This document shows positions 1-8,985 of a DNA stretch of 64,000 nucleotides, piece by piece. Each line of letters starts with the position of its first letter. The stretch's first letter is position 1. Under the pieces are notes generated by a model that made no database searches, was not told the DNA's origin, and worked only from the letters and a program-made list of their open reading frames with translations. The stretch is from assembly GCA_019163175.1 (NCBI GenBank), contig JAFLKN010000022.1, positions 1 to 64,000 of the forward strand. Reading direction: 5' to 3'. A program made the translations under genes and the position numbers. The DNA comes from Prolixibacteraceae bacterium. Lineage in GTDB: Bacteria; Bacteroidota; Bacteroidia; Bacteroidales; Prolixibacteraceae.

Positions 1-62
1 TTTCAAAACCAATTAAGAAAGATGAATTACTTTCACTAATACAAAAGTATTTCAAGAAATAA
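1..62 (+). CDS. C-terminal end of a response-regulator (receiver) domain protein, cut by window edge
   Basis: The frame starting at base 3 reads SKPIKKDELLSLIQKYFKK and stops at 60-62. This nearly matches the end of the hybrid kinase at 3778-5484 (KPIKKEELLALMQKYFKK), including the conserved KP of the last strand of receiver domains. The gene is therefore very probably a paralogue of that hybrid histidine kinase, or another receiver protein of the same family. It lies 15 bp upstream of the CheB-CheR gene on the same strand, so they are probably co-transcribed. Only the last 19 codons are visible, so nothing can be said about its sensor part. Confidence 0.75.
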   Translation, partial: SKPIKKDELLSLIQKYFKK

Positions 63-77
63 TTAAATCCAGACTTT

Positions 78-3000
78 ATGAAGATTAATAAATCAGGCAC
101 TAAAAAGGATGATATTGATTATGATTTAGGAAAGACAATTCTTGATTTTCCTATTGTAGGTATTGGAGCTTCAGCCGGTGGGCTTGAATCATTGCAGGAT
201 TTCTTTAAAAACATGATACCTCAACCGGATGCAGCATTTGTAGTCATACAACACTTATCGCCCGATTACAAAAGCTATATGAACGAGTTGCTTTCCCGTT
301 TTACTTCAATTAAGATTGAGGTTGTAACCGATGGGATGGCCTTAAAACCCAATCACATCTATCTTATTCCGCCAAAAATGAACATGACTATTTTTCATGG
401 CATTTTATACCTGAATGAGTTGGGTGTTAACCGAACCTTAAATTTACCTATCGATATTTTCTTTCGTTCATTGGCCAAAGATCAGGAAAAAAATGCAGTA
501 GGGATCATACTTTCGGGCGCCGGAAGTGATGGAACATTAGGGATAAAGGCGATAAAGGAATTTGGTGGCATGACCATGGCCCAGGATGAGAAATCGGCCA
601 AATTTGATAGTATGCCGCATAGTTCCATATCAACCGGAATGGTTGACATTATCAAGCCACCCAAACAATTGGCCGAAGAACTGATTAACTACCTCAAACA
701 TCCTTTTGTAAAGGATAACAGAAACATTGAAACCATTTTAGCCAGTGAACAAAGCCAACTGTCAAAAGTTATTGCGATTCTTCATGATACAAAAAATGTC
801 GATTTCTCATGTTATAAGGAGAATACGATTATTCGCCGGCTCGAGAAAAGAATAAGCATCAATCGTTTCGAAAAAATTGATGAGTACATTAAGTTTTTGA
901 TAAGCAACAGCAAAGAAATTAATATCCTCTTTAATGAGCTTTTAATTGGAGTAACCCGTTTCTTCAGAGACGAACCCGCATTTAATGCTTTAAAAAGCAT
1001 GGTTATTTCAAAGATGATTGAAACTGCTGCAGCAAAAAGAGAGATACGCATTTGGGTGGCTGCCTGTTCAACTGGCGAAGAAGCCTATTCGCTGGCAATT
1101 CTGCTTAAAGAGTGTATGGCTGAAGGCAATATCAACAGAGAAGTAAAGATATTTGCTACCGATTTAGATACAAATTCTCTGGAATTTGCAGCAGCCGGAT
1201 ATTATCCCGACAATATCGTTTCCGATGTTTCGCCCGAGAGACTCAGTAAATTCTTTATCAGGAAAGAGAGCGGATACCAGATTAATGAAAATATTCGTGG
1301 AATGATCGTTTTTGCCAAACAAAATATTATCAACGATCCGCCTTTTTCTAAATTAGACCTTATCTCGTGTCGAAATTTCCTCATTTATGTAAATCCCGAC
1401 ATTCAACAAAAAATATTTTCCTTGTTTAATATTTCGCTGAATGAAAATGGGCACCTTTTTTTAGGCTCAAGCGAATCGTTGGGGAACATGGGCGAAGGGT
1501 TTAAAGTAATCGACAATAAGTCGAAAATTTTTCAAAAACTACCGAATTATACACCACCAATCCAATCCGCTTTACGGCAATCATCTGCCTTTAAGAGTTA
1601 TCCAGAGATATTGCATGCAAATTCGTTACTAAAAACGCCAAAGGGCAAAAATCGCTTTTTAGAAATTTTGTTCGATCAGGTAATGGGCGATTATTTACCG
1701 CCATCGGTTGTAATTGATGAAAATTACGACATAATACATACCATCAACAATGTGAACGATTATTTAAGTATCCCGACAGGTCAAATTACGATAAACCTGC
1801 TCAAAATGCTGTCAAAAGAAAATTCAGTTTTTGTGAGTAGTCTTATTCGCCGTGCGGCAAAGAGCAAGGATGAAATTACCATTGAAAATATTAATTCGAA
1901 AAATATTGGGAAACAACTTACCCTATCGTGTAAAAAAATTACAGACAAATTAAATGACACGATCTACTATTTGGTTTCATTTATCGAAAAGGATATCGTT
2001 AGCAATGCGAAAAAACCGGCGAAAACCGAAAAAATTAATGTTCAGATGCATTACAACGAGCGCATTGATGAACTGGAAAAAGAGTTGCAAATAAAAAGCG
2101 AAAACCTTCAGGCTACTGTTGAAGAGCTTGAAACAAGCAATGAAGAACTGCAATCATCAAACGAAGAGTTAATTGCTTCGAACGAAGAATTGCAAAGCAC
2201 CAATGAAGAGCTGCAATCGGTTAATGAAGAGTTATATACCGTTAACGCAGACCATATCCGCAAAATAGAAGAACTCACCGAGCTAACTTCCGACGTCGAA
2301 AACCTGTTGAAGAATACACAGATAGGAACTTTATATCTCGATCAGCACCTGATTATCCGCAAGGTGAATGATGTAGCAAGCAAACTTACCAATATCATTT
2401 CTTCCGATGTTGGACGCCCATTGAATCATTTATCATTAAGCAACTTTGACGACAATTTAATTAAAGAAATCGAAGGTGTATCAGACAATTTGCAGCTGTT
2501 TGAGAAGGAGATACTTGACAATACAGGCCGATTCTATTTAATGAGTATTATTCCTTACCGCACTGTTGATAATGCTGTGGAAGGTATCATTGTAACTTTT
2601 GTAAATATTACCAAACTTAAGAAAGCGGAAGAATTAAAGCTCGCGAGCGAGGCACGCTATCGGTCGTATATTGAAGTAACGGGTCAAATTGGTTGGGTTA
2701 CCAATGCTGCTGGAGAAATTGTAGAGGATGTGCCTTCATTGAGAAAATTTACCGGTCAAACGTATGATGAGGCCAAAGGTAACGGGTGGGCGAAAACCCT
2801 TCATCCCGATGACCTCGACAGAACCTTACAGGTATGGAATAATGCTGTGCTCAAAAAAATCCCCTACGAAATAGAATACCGCATGCTCCGGCACGACGGT
2901 GATTATTGTTGGCTGTTGGCACGTGGTTTTCCTGTATTTAGAGCAGACAAAAGTATTTTGGAATGGGTTGGAACATGTATAGATATTACCGAACGTAAGC

Positions 3001-3749
3001 TGACTGAAGAAAAACTTATCAGGAGCGAAAAGGAACTCAAAAAAGCACAGCAAATTACACACATAGGCAGCTGGTATCTCAATCTTGCAACCAATGAGGT
3101 GAAATGGACCGAAGAACTTTATAAAATGTATGGTTTTGATCCTTCACTTCCTCCTCCTCCTTATACCGAACATCAGAAACTGTTTACCCCTGAAAGTTGG
3201 GAGACCTTGTCGGCAGCACTGGTAAAAACAATAGAAACCGGCATTCCCTATGAGCTTGAGCTGAAAACGTTACGTATAGATGGCAGCAATGGATGGATGT
3301 GGGTACGGGGAGAAACCGAACACAATAAAGACGGAAATACCATTGCGCTTTGGGGGGCTGCTCAGGATATTACAGAGCGGAAACACGTGGAAAGCGCACT
3401 CGAAATGGGCGATATGTCTTGGTGGGAGTGGGATTATGAGCAAAACCAGGTCAAAACCGGGAAGGGAAAATACGAGATGCTTGGATATACTATTGATGAA
3501 ATTGGAGAGGGTTTTGAAGCATGGACAAAACTAATCCATCCGGATGACTACGAGATTGCCATGAATGCGATGAGGGATCATTTGAAAGGAGAAAGGGAAC
3601 ACTATTTTGTAGAATACCGAATCAGGCATAAAAACGGCAACTACCTTTGGTATAGAGATAAAGGTGGAATTATAATCCGTACCAAAAATGGCAAACCAAA
3701 AGTACTTGCTGGTATAGTTGTAAATATTTCCAATGAGAAAATAAAGTGA
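78..3749 (+). CDS. CheB-CheR fusion protein with coiled coil and four PAS domains
   Basis: A 1223-residue cytoplasmic signalling protein. Residues about 25-205 are a CheB methylesterase domain with the catalytic Ser in GASAGG (Ser32), His59 in QHL and Asp151 in GSDG. Residues about 225-480 are a CheR SAM-dependent methyltransferase, with the AACSTGEEAYSL SAM motif near 328-339 and FATDLD after it. Residues about 655-735 form a Glu/Ser/Asn-rich coiled coil (repeats of SNEELQS), typical of CheB/CheR/PAS hybrids. Four PAS/PAC units follow to the C-terminus (about 740-860, 861-985, 995-1110, 1113-1223). There is no histidine kinase domain; kinases sit in the next two genes. No chemotaxis genes or MCPs are nearby, so a role in chemotaxis adaptation is not supported; the substrate is unknown. 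The start is the first ATG after the upstream stop. The domain call is secure, the function is not. Confidence 0.9.
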   Translation: MKINKSGTKKDDIDYDLGKTILDFPIVGIGASAGGLESLQDFFKNMIPQPDAAFVVIQHLSPDYKSYMNELLSRFTSIKIEVVTDGMALKPNHIYLIPPKMNMTIFHGILYLNELGVNRTLNLPIDIFFRSLAKDQEKNAVGIILSGAGSDGTLGIKAIKEFGGMTMAQDEKSAKFDSMPHSSISTGMVDIIKPPKQLAEELINYLKHPFVKDNRNIETILASEQSQLSKVIAILHDTKNVDFSCYKENTIIRRLEKRISINRFEKIDEYIKFLISNSKEINILFNELLIGVTRFFRDEPAFNALKSMVISKMIETAAAKREIRIWVAACSTGEEAYSLAILLKECMAEGNINREVKIFATDLDTNSLEFAAAGYYPDNIVSDVSPERLSKFFIRKESGYQINENIRGMIVFAKQNIINDPPFSKLDLISCRNFLIYVNPDIQQKIFSLFNISLNENGHLFLGSSESLGNMGEGFKVIDNKSKIFQKLPNYTPPIQSALRQSSAFKSYPEILHANSLLKTPKGKNRFLEILFDQVMGDYLPPSVVIDENYDIIHTINNVNDYLSIPTGQITINLLKMLSKENSVFVSSLIRRAAKSKDEITIENINSKNIGKQLTLSCKKITDKLNDTIYYLVSFIEKDIVSNAKKPAKTEKINVQMHYNERIDELEKELQIKSENLQATVEELETSNEELQSSNEELIASNEELQSTNEELQSVNEELYTVNADHIRKIEELTELTSDVENLLKNTQIGTLYLDQHLIIRKVNDVASKLTNIISSDVGRPLNHLSLSNFDDNLIKEIEGVSDNLQLFEKEILDNTGRFYLMSIIPYRTVDNAVEGIIVTFVNITKLKKAEELKLASEARYRSYIEVTGQIGWVTNAAGEIVEDVPSLRKFTGQTYDEAKGNGWAKTLHPDDLDRTLQVWNNAVLKKIPYEIEYRMLRHDGDYCWLLARGFPVFRADKSILEWVGTCIDITERKLTEEKLIRSEKELKKAQQITHIGSWYLNLATNEVKWTEELYKMYGFDPSLPPPPYTEHQKLFTPESWETLSAALVKTIETGIPYELELKTLRIDGSNGWMWVRGETEHNKDGNTIALWGAAQDITERKHVESALEMGDMSWWEWDYEQNQVKTGKGKYEMLGYTIDEIGEGFEAWTKLIHPDDYEIAMNAMRDHLKGEREHYFVEYRIRHKNGNYLWYRDKGGIIIRTKNGKPKVLAGIVVNISNEKIK

Positions 3750-3777
3750 TCGGTTAACACAATGAAAAAAAAGAGTT

Positions 3778-5484
3778 ATGGAAGATAATTCAAAACTACG
3801 TAGAGAACAAGCAAAAGATGAACTCAGGAAAGGAAAGAAGATTGACACTTCCTTATATGAAAAAGATTTGAAAGGATTGGTTGAAGAATTGTCAATTTAT
3901 CAGATTGAACTTGAACATCAAAATCAGGAGCTTTATAAATCGCACGAGGAAATTCAGCAAAGTAAAGACCGGTATCTCGATTTGTTTGACAATGCACCAA
4001 TCAGCTACTTAATTGTTGATTCGAATGGGATTATAAAAGACATAAACCAAACCGCTTGCCTTTTATTTGAAAGCAGCAAAAACAAATTAGTAAAAAAGAA
4101 AATCACCAATATTATACATCGTGATTTTCAAGATGTTTACTACATCTACTTCCGATCATTAATCAAACAAAAGTACAATCAAACATGCGACATTAAACTT
4201 CAAAAAGCGAACAATACTTTTTTTTATGCACGAATTCAAGGCATCCGCCAAACCAGTTTAGCTACGAAAGAGCCAGAATTCCGATTGGCCATAATTGATA
4301 TAACCATTCAAAAAGAAATGGAGCTTAATCTCTTGATTGCCAAAGAAAAAGCACAAGAACACGACAAGTTGAAGTCGGCATTTTTAGCCAACATGAGCCA
4401 CGAGATCCGTACACCAATGAACGGTATTCTGGGTTTTGCAGAACTACTCAAGGAAGGTCATTTAACTGACAAACAGCAACTGGATTACATCAACATCATC
4501 GAGAAAAGCGGCACTCGAATGCTCAATATCATCAACGACATTGTGGATATTTCGAAGATTGAAGCCGGACTGATGAAATTAGATATCAAAGAGTCAAATA
4601 TCAACGAGCAAATCGAATATATTTATACCTTTTTCAAGCCTGAGGTGGAAGCCAAGGAGATGAAGCTTTCGTTTAAAAACACATTACCTGCTAAGGAAGC
4701 AATTATTAAAACCGACAGCGAAAAAGTTTATGCCATCCTTACCAACCTGGTAAAAAATGCCATTAAATACACCGAAAAGGGTTCAATTGAATTTGGGTAT
4801 GAAATTGTAGAGACGCAAGGCCGTGCGTCTCTACAATTTTACGTAAAAGACACCGGCATTGGAATTCCTGCCGACAGGCAGTCAGCCATATTTGAGCGTT
4901 TTGTTCAGGCTGATGTTTCTGATAGAATGGCTCGGCAGGGAGCAGGTTTAGGCTTGGCAATTACTAAATCGTACGTCGAAATGTTAGGAGGCAAAATTTG
5001 GGTAGAAAGCCAGGAAGGCGTTGGTTCAACTTTTCATTTCACTTTGCCTTACAATGCAGAACCGGTGACAGAAACTATTAATCAACAACTTGCGACTTCA
5101 GGAAAAATAGATACTATTAGAAACCTGAAGATTCTGATTGCCGAAGATGATGAAATATCGGAAAAACTGGTTGAAATAGCCGTAAAAATATTAAGCAGGG
5201 AAATCGTAAAAGTAAGAACAGGAGTTGAAGCCGTTTTAGCTTGCATTGAAAATCCTGATATAGACCTGATATTGATGGATATTCGGATGCCAGAAATGGG
5301 TGGATTTGATGCGACCCGACAAATCAGGGAATTCAACAAAGAGGTGGTCATTATTGCGCAGACAGCTTATGGGCAGTCTGACGAACGGGAAAAGGCAATT
5401 GCAGCGGGATGCAACGATTATATTGCAAAGCCCATTAAGAAAGAGGAATTATTGGCGTTGATGCAGAAGTATTTTAAAAAATAA
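3778..5484 (+). CDS. PAS-histidine kinase-receiver hybrid
   Basis: 568 residues, no membrane segment, so a soluble sensor. An N-terminal helical stretch leads to a PAS domain (about 62-180). HisKA has the phospho-acceptor His208 in MSHEIRTPMNG. HATPase_c shows the N-box (Asn327 in LTNLVKNAIKYT), G1 (KDTGIGIP, about 357-364) and G2 (GAGLGLAI, about 388-395). A receiver domain fills about 448-568, with Asp457/Asp458 and phospho-acceptor Asp501 in LMDIRMPEMGG, and the KP motif near the end. A perfect 16-bp inverted repeat (4802-4839) lies inside the ATPase domain and codes for the variable loop before the G1 box. The gene begins 28 bp after the CheB-CheR gene and ends 4 bp before the next kinase, so the three likely form one operon. 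No output DNA-binding protein is in the cluster. Confidence 0.92.
   Translation: MEDNSKLRREQAKDELRKGKKIDTSLYEKDLKGLVEELSIYQIELEHQNQELYKSHEEIQQSKDRYLDLFDNAPISYLIVDSNGIIKDINQTACLLFESSKNKLVKKKITNIIHRDFQDVYYIYFRSLIKQKYNQTCDIKLQKANNTFFYARIQGIRQTSLATKEPEFRLAIIDITIQKEMELNLLIAKEKAQEHDKLKSAFLANMSHEIRTPMNGILGFAELLKEGHLTDKQQLDYINIIEKSGTRMLNIINDIVDISKIEAGLMKLDIKESNINEQIEYIYTFFKPEVEAKEMKLSFKNTLPAKEAIIKTDSEKVYAILTNLVKNAIKYTEKGSIEFGYEIVETQGRASLQFYVKDTGIGIPADRQSAIFERFVQADVSDRMARQGAGLGLAITKSYVEMLGGKIWVESQEGVGSTFHFTLPYNAEPVTETINQQLATSGKIDTIRNLKILIAEDDEISEKLVEIAVKILSREIVKVRTGVEAVLACIENPDIDLILMDIRMPEMGGFDATRQIREFNKEVVIIAQTAYGQSDEREKAIAAGCNDYIAKPIKKEELLALMQKYFKK
4802..4839. repeat. Perfect inverted repeat inside a coding sequence (GTAGAGACGC family)
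   Basis: Arms 4802-4817 and 4824-4839 are exact 16-bp reverse complements around a 6-base loop (AGGCCG). The core, GTAGAGACGCA, is a motif I recognise from dispersed palindromic repeats in Bacteroidota and some Cyanobacteria. It lies in frame and codes for residues about 342-354 of the hybrid kinase (VETQGRASLQ), between the N-box and the G1 box, a place where these kinases vary in length. The coding frame is intact. Confidence 0.8.
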
Positions 5485-5488
5485 GAAG

Positions 5489-8200
5489 ATGAACGATCAG
5501 GAAAAATCCAAAGAAGAACTAATTAGTGAGTTAGTGGGATTGCGGGAAGAGAATAAAAAGTTCAAGATATTATTTGATAAGGATATCCAGGAAATTAAGC
5601 AGGTGGAATCAATCCTGAAGGAATCAGAAGGAAGATACCGTAATCTGGTTGATAATGCATTGATTGGCGTTTCAAGATCAATGGTCAATGGTGAGGTCAT
5701 CTATGTGAACGAGGCCATTGTAAAAATGCTGGAATTCGATTCCCGTGAGGAACTCATCTCAGCGGGAGCTTTTATGCGGTATAAATATCCGTCGCAGCGC
5801 GAGGAGTTTATTCGAATGCTAAAAAAGGATGGAATGGTAAATGGATTTGAGGCCAGCATCCTTACAAAAAAAGGCAATGAAAGGGTTTTTCTATTCAGTC
5901 TGCTTTTAAACGGGGATGTCATTGATGGAACCTTGATCGACATAACAGAACGAAAAGAGACCGAAGATGCCTTACGAAAAAGCGAAAAAAAATGGCGCAA
6001 ACTGGTACAAACTCTGCCCGATTATGTCGCCTTGTATGACTGTGATGGAAAATACCTTTTTCTCAATCGTTTTGCTCAAGGTTTTTCGATGAAGGATATT
6101 GAAGGAAAAACATATTCCGATTTTCTGGCCGATGATTTCAGGTTAGTTTATGAAGAAGCCTTCAACATGGCTAAACAAACCAATTCGACCCAGTATGTTG
6201 AACACACTGCCTTGGGCGATAACAGGACCATTCGGAATTACGAAAGTTATTTCGTTCCGATATTTGAAAATGATGAGTTTTCGAATATGATGGTGATTGC
6301 CAGAGATGTTACCGAACGGAAGAAAACGGAAGAAGCACTGAAATGGAATGAAGCGATTTTTAACCAGTTTTTGGAGTACAGTCCTATTTATGTGTTCTTT
6401 AAAGATGAGAATATCCGTTCGTTGAAGTTAAGCCGCAATTACGAAAAATTGCTGGGCAAACCGATTGACGAATTGCTGGGTAAAACAATGAACGAATTAT
6501 TTCCATCCGATGTAGCTGAAAAAATGATTGAAGACGATCTTCAGATTCTTCATGAAGGAATTAAAGTAGAGGTTATTGAGGAATTTAATAACCGTCACTT
6601 TTCAACCATCAAATTTCCAATTCAATTGGAAGGAAAACCCAAGTTTTTGGCTGGTTTTACAATAGACATCACCGATCGCTTAAAGGCAGAGCAAGAAATC
6701 AGGGAGAGCGAAGAACGATTTCGTGTTTTGCTTCAAAGTGTTTCTTCGGTTTCAGTTCAGGGCTATTCGCCCGATGGCACCACTCAATACTGGAATAAAG
6801 CGTCGGAGCTACTCTACGGATACACCGAACAGGAAGCGATTGGCCGCAATTTACTTGACCTGATTATCCCATTGGAGATGAAGGAAGGTGCAAAACAAGC
6901 TATCCAACAAATGGATGAAACGGGGATACCGATTCCTCCTTCAGAATTGTCTCTCATGCGAAAAGACGGTTCTCGGGTATCTGTCATTTCAAGCCATGCA
7001 ATTGTTCAATCTTTGGGAAAATCTCAGGAATTGTTTTGCATTGATATTGACCTCACTGATTACAAAAAAGCAGAAGAAGCAATTCTCAAAAGCAAACAAC
7101 AGTTTGACAATTTGGTGGCGCAAATTCCTGTTGGAGTGTATATCCTGAGAACCAAACCTGATTATTCGTATGCTTTGGAATATGTAAGTCCGGTAATGGC
7201 TAAAATACTTGGCTTAAGTGTTGAAAGTTTACTCGCCTATAACAATACCATTTTCAATGCTATTCATCCCGAAGATTTGGAAGAAGTTGCCAAATTAAAT
7301 CTGGAAGGAATAAAACGAAAGCAGCCATTCGACTGGAAGGGAAGGGCTATTGTTAAAGGAGTTGTCAAGTGGTTGCATATGTCATCGCTACCCCAGCAAC
7401 AGGAAAATGGCGATATTTTATGGCATGGATTAATCGTTGACATTACTGAGCAAATACGTGATGAAGAAGAAATAAAAAAACAAAACCAAAAGCTTCAGGA
7501 ACTCAATGCCACTAAAGATAAATTCTTCTCTATTATTGCCCATGACCTGCGCAGCCCATTCAACGGCTTTTTGGGACTTACGCAGATTATGGCCGAAGAA
7601 TTACCAAGCCTGACCATGGCACAGATACAGGAAATTGCTATGGATATGAGCAAATCGGCCACCAACCTATACCGCTTGCTCGAAAACCTGCTGCACTGGT
7701 CCAGTATGCAACAAGGCGTAATCCCTTTCAATCCTGAAACAGTTAGGTTGTTGCCCTTTGCAGATGAAAGTATTACGATGATATTGGAACCAGCCAAAGT
7801 CAAAGGAATTGAAATAAACTGCACTATTCCAGATGATTTGGTTGTTTTTGCAGATACCAACCTCCTCCAAACCATCATTCGAAACCTCGTTTCAAACGCT
7901 GTAAAATTTACGCACAAAGGAGGAAAAGTGAATCTATCTGCTAAAATCGCCAATGATTCGAACATCGAAATATCTGTTCATGATACAGGTATTGGAATGA
8001 GTCAGGTATTGTTGGATAATTTATTTAAACTTGATGTAAATACAAGCAGACTAGGGACCAACGGAGAACCCAGTAGCGGATTGGGTCTGTTGTTGTGCAA
8101 AGAATTCATTGAAAAACATGGTGCCCAAATTTGGGTCGAAAGTGAAGTCGGCAAAGGCAGTACATTTTATTTTACCTTACCTAGAATTAAAAATCATTAA
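5489..8200 (+). CDS. Multi-PAS sensor histidine kinase
   Basis: 903 residues, soluble, beginning with a short coiled coil. About five PAS/PAC units follow (roughly 35-155, 165-285, 290-400, 405-530, 540-655), several ending in the PAC-type DITERKE/DVTERKKTE linker. HisKA carries His685 in IIAHDLRSPFNGFLG, the type common in Bacteroidota stand-alone kinases. HATPase_c has an N-box (RNLVSNAVKFTHKGG), G1 (HDTGIGMS) and G2 (SSGLGLLLC). There is no receiver domain, in contrast to the gene 4 bp upstream, so this protein may pass phosphate to the receiver of its neighbour (inference). The start ATG directly follows the upstream stop, which suggests translational coupling. Ligand unknown. Confidence 0.92.
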   Translation: MNDQEKSKEELISELVGLREENKKFKILFDKDIQEIKQVESILKESEGRYRNLVDNALIGVSRSMVNGEVIYVNEAIVKMLEFDSREELISAGAFMRYKYPSQREEFIRMLKKDGMVNGFEASILTKKGNERVFLFSLLLNGDVIDGTLIDITERKETEDALRKSEKKWRKLVQTLPDYVALYDCDGKYLFLNRFAQGFSMKDIEGKTYSDFLADDFRLVYEEAFNMAKQTNSTQYVEHTALGDNRTIRNYESYFVPIFENDEFSNMMVIARDVTERKKTEEALKWNEAIFNQFLEYSPIYVFFKDENIRSLKLSRNYEKLLGKPIDELLGKTMNELFPSDVAEKMIEDDLQILHEGIKVEVIEEFNNRHFSTIKFPIQLEGKPKFLAGFTIDITDRLKAEQEIRESEERFRVLLQSVSSVSVQGYSPDGTTQYWNKASELLYGYTEQEAIGRNLLDLIIPLEMKEGAKQAIQQMDETGIPIPPSELSLMRKDGSRVSVISSHAIVQSLGKSQELFCIDIDLTDYKKAEEAILKSKQQFDNLVAQIPVGVYILRTKPDYSYALEYVSPVMAKILGLSVESLLAYNNTIFNAIHPEDLEEVAKLNLEGIKRKQPFDWKGRAIVKGVVKWLHMSSLPQQQENGDILWHGLIVDITEQIRDEEEIKKQNQKLQELNATKDKFFSIIAHDLRSPFNGFLGLTQIMAEELPSLTMAQIQEIAMDMSKSATNLYRLLENLLHWSSMQQGVIPFNPETVRLLPFADESITMILEPAKVKGIEINCTIPDDLVVFADTNLLQTIIRNLVSNAVKFTHKGGKVNLSAKIANDSNIEISVHDTGIGMSQVLLDNLFKLDVNTSRLGTNGEPSSGLGLLLCKEFIEKHGAQIWVESEVGKGSTFYFTLPRIKNH

Positions 8201-8252
8201 AGAACGCAAAACAGAAAATCTGCTTAAGGATAGAAAAAGAGTCAATTCGGTA

Positions 8253-8843
8253 TTACTCCAAAAAAACATAAAAGAATAACATTCCGGAAATTCGGTCGTT
8301 TCCGAATTCCTTTTTTAGGAAATTCATGGCTTCAGTGATTTGATTTTCAACGGTCTTTGGCGATATTTCCATTTCAGAAGCAATGTCGCGAATTGATTTT
8401 CCTTCTTTTTTGCGTTTCATGAAAATTTCTTTGCGGCGTAAAGGCATTTCTTCGATCAGTTCTTCCAGTTTGGCAACCAACTTCTCAAATTCAGCTTTTG
8501 TTTCGATCGATGGGTTTTCGTCTGTTAGCCATTCAATGATTTCGGTTCGGTAGTGCTCGCTGCGCGCCTTTTGGTTGAAGTGTTTACGAATGGAGTTAAA
8601 GGCGATAGTAAATAAATAAGACTGAAAAGAGGTTTCGTTCTTGAGCTTTTTTCGGTTTTCCCATAATTTCAGGAATACATTCTGAACAATCTCTTCGGCT
8701 TCGGTCTCCGATTTCAGGTAGGAAAAAGAGAAGCGGTACAATTTCTGGCTGTAGCGTTCAAATAATTGCTCGAAAGCAAATTGCGATCCGTTTCGCAATA
8801 GGGTGATCAACTGCTGCTCGGTATGAAATTGTTCGTTTTTCAA
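8253..8843 (-). CDS. ECF sigma factor, Bacteroidota type, TTG start
   Basis: 196 residues. The sigma-70 region 2 is visible in FEQLFERYSQKLYRFSFSYL and AEEIVQNVFLKLWE (about 24-67), and region 4 in LRRKEIFMKRKKEGKSIRDI followed by EISPKTVENQ (about 137-175). It directs RNA polymerase to a small regulon. Genes of this family normally sit beside a FecR anti-sigma factor and a SusC/SusD pair; neither is here. The start must be TTG at 8843, because the next Met falls in region 4 and would remove region 2. A TATTTTTG -7 element lies 28 bp upstream. The neighbouring gene upstream is the end of the glycan operon, which might be its target (inference). Confidence 0.88.
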   Translation of the reverse strand: MKNEQFHTEQQLITLLRNGSQFAFEQLFERYSQKLYRFSFSYLKSETEAEEIVQNVFLKLWENRKKLKNETSFQSYLFTIAFNSIRKHFNQKARSEHYRTEIIEWLTDENPSIETKAEFEKLVAKLEELIEEMPLRRKEIFMKRKKEGKSIRDIASEMEISPKTVENQITEAMNFLKKEFGNDRISGMLFFYVFLE

Positions 8844-8870
8844 TGGTACCAGTTAGGGGAAATGCAATAG

Positions 8871-8878
8871 CAAAAATA
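8871..8878 (-). promoter_or_regulatory. -7 promoter element (TATTTTTG) of the ECF sigma gene
   Basis: On the minus strand the sequence is TATTTTTG, an exact match to the Bacteroidota TAnnTTTG -7 element, ending 28 bp before the TTG start at 8843. No good -33 TTTG is present at 19-21 bp, so the site may be weak or regulated. Confidence 0.45.
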
Positions 8879-8985
8879 GCTATTCTTATCACTATTCAGG
8901 CATTTTTAAGCATAAGACTCAGCCGGAAGCCGATTTAAAATGCTTTGGGCTGATTTACCTAAAATCTATTCGGAAGTTAAACTGC

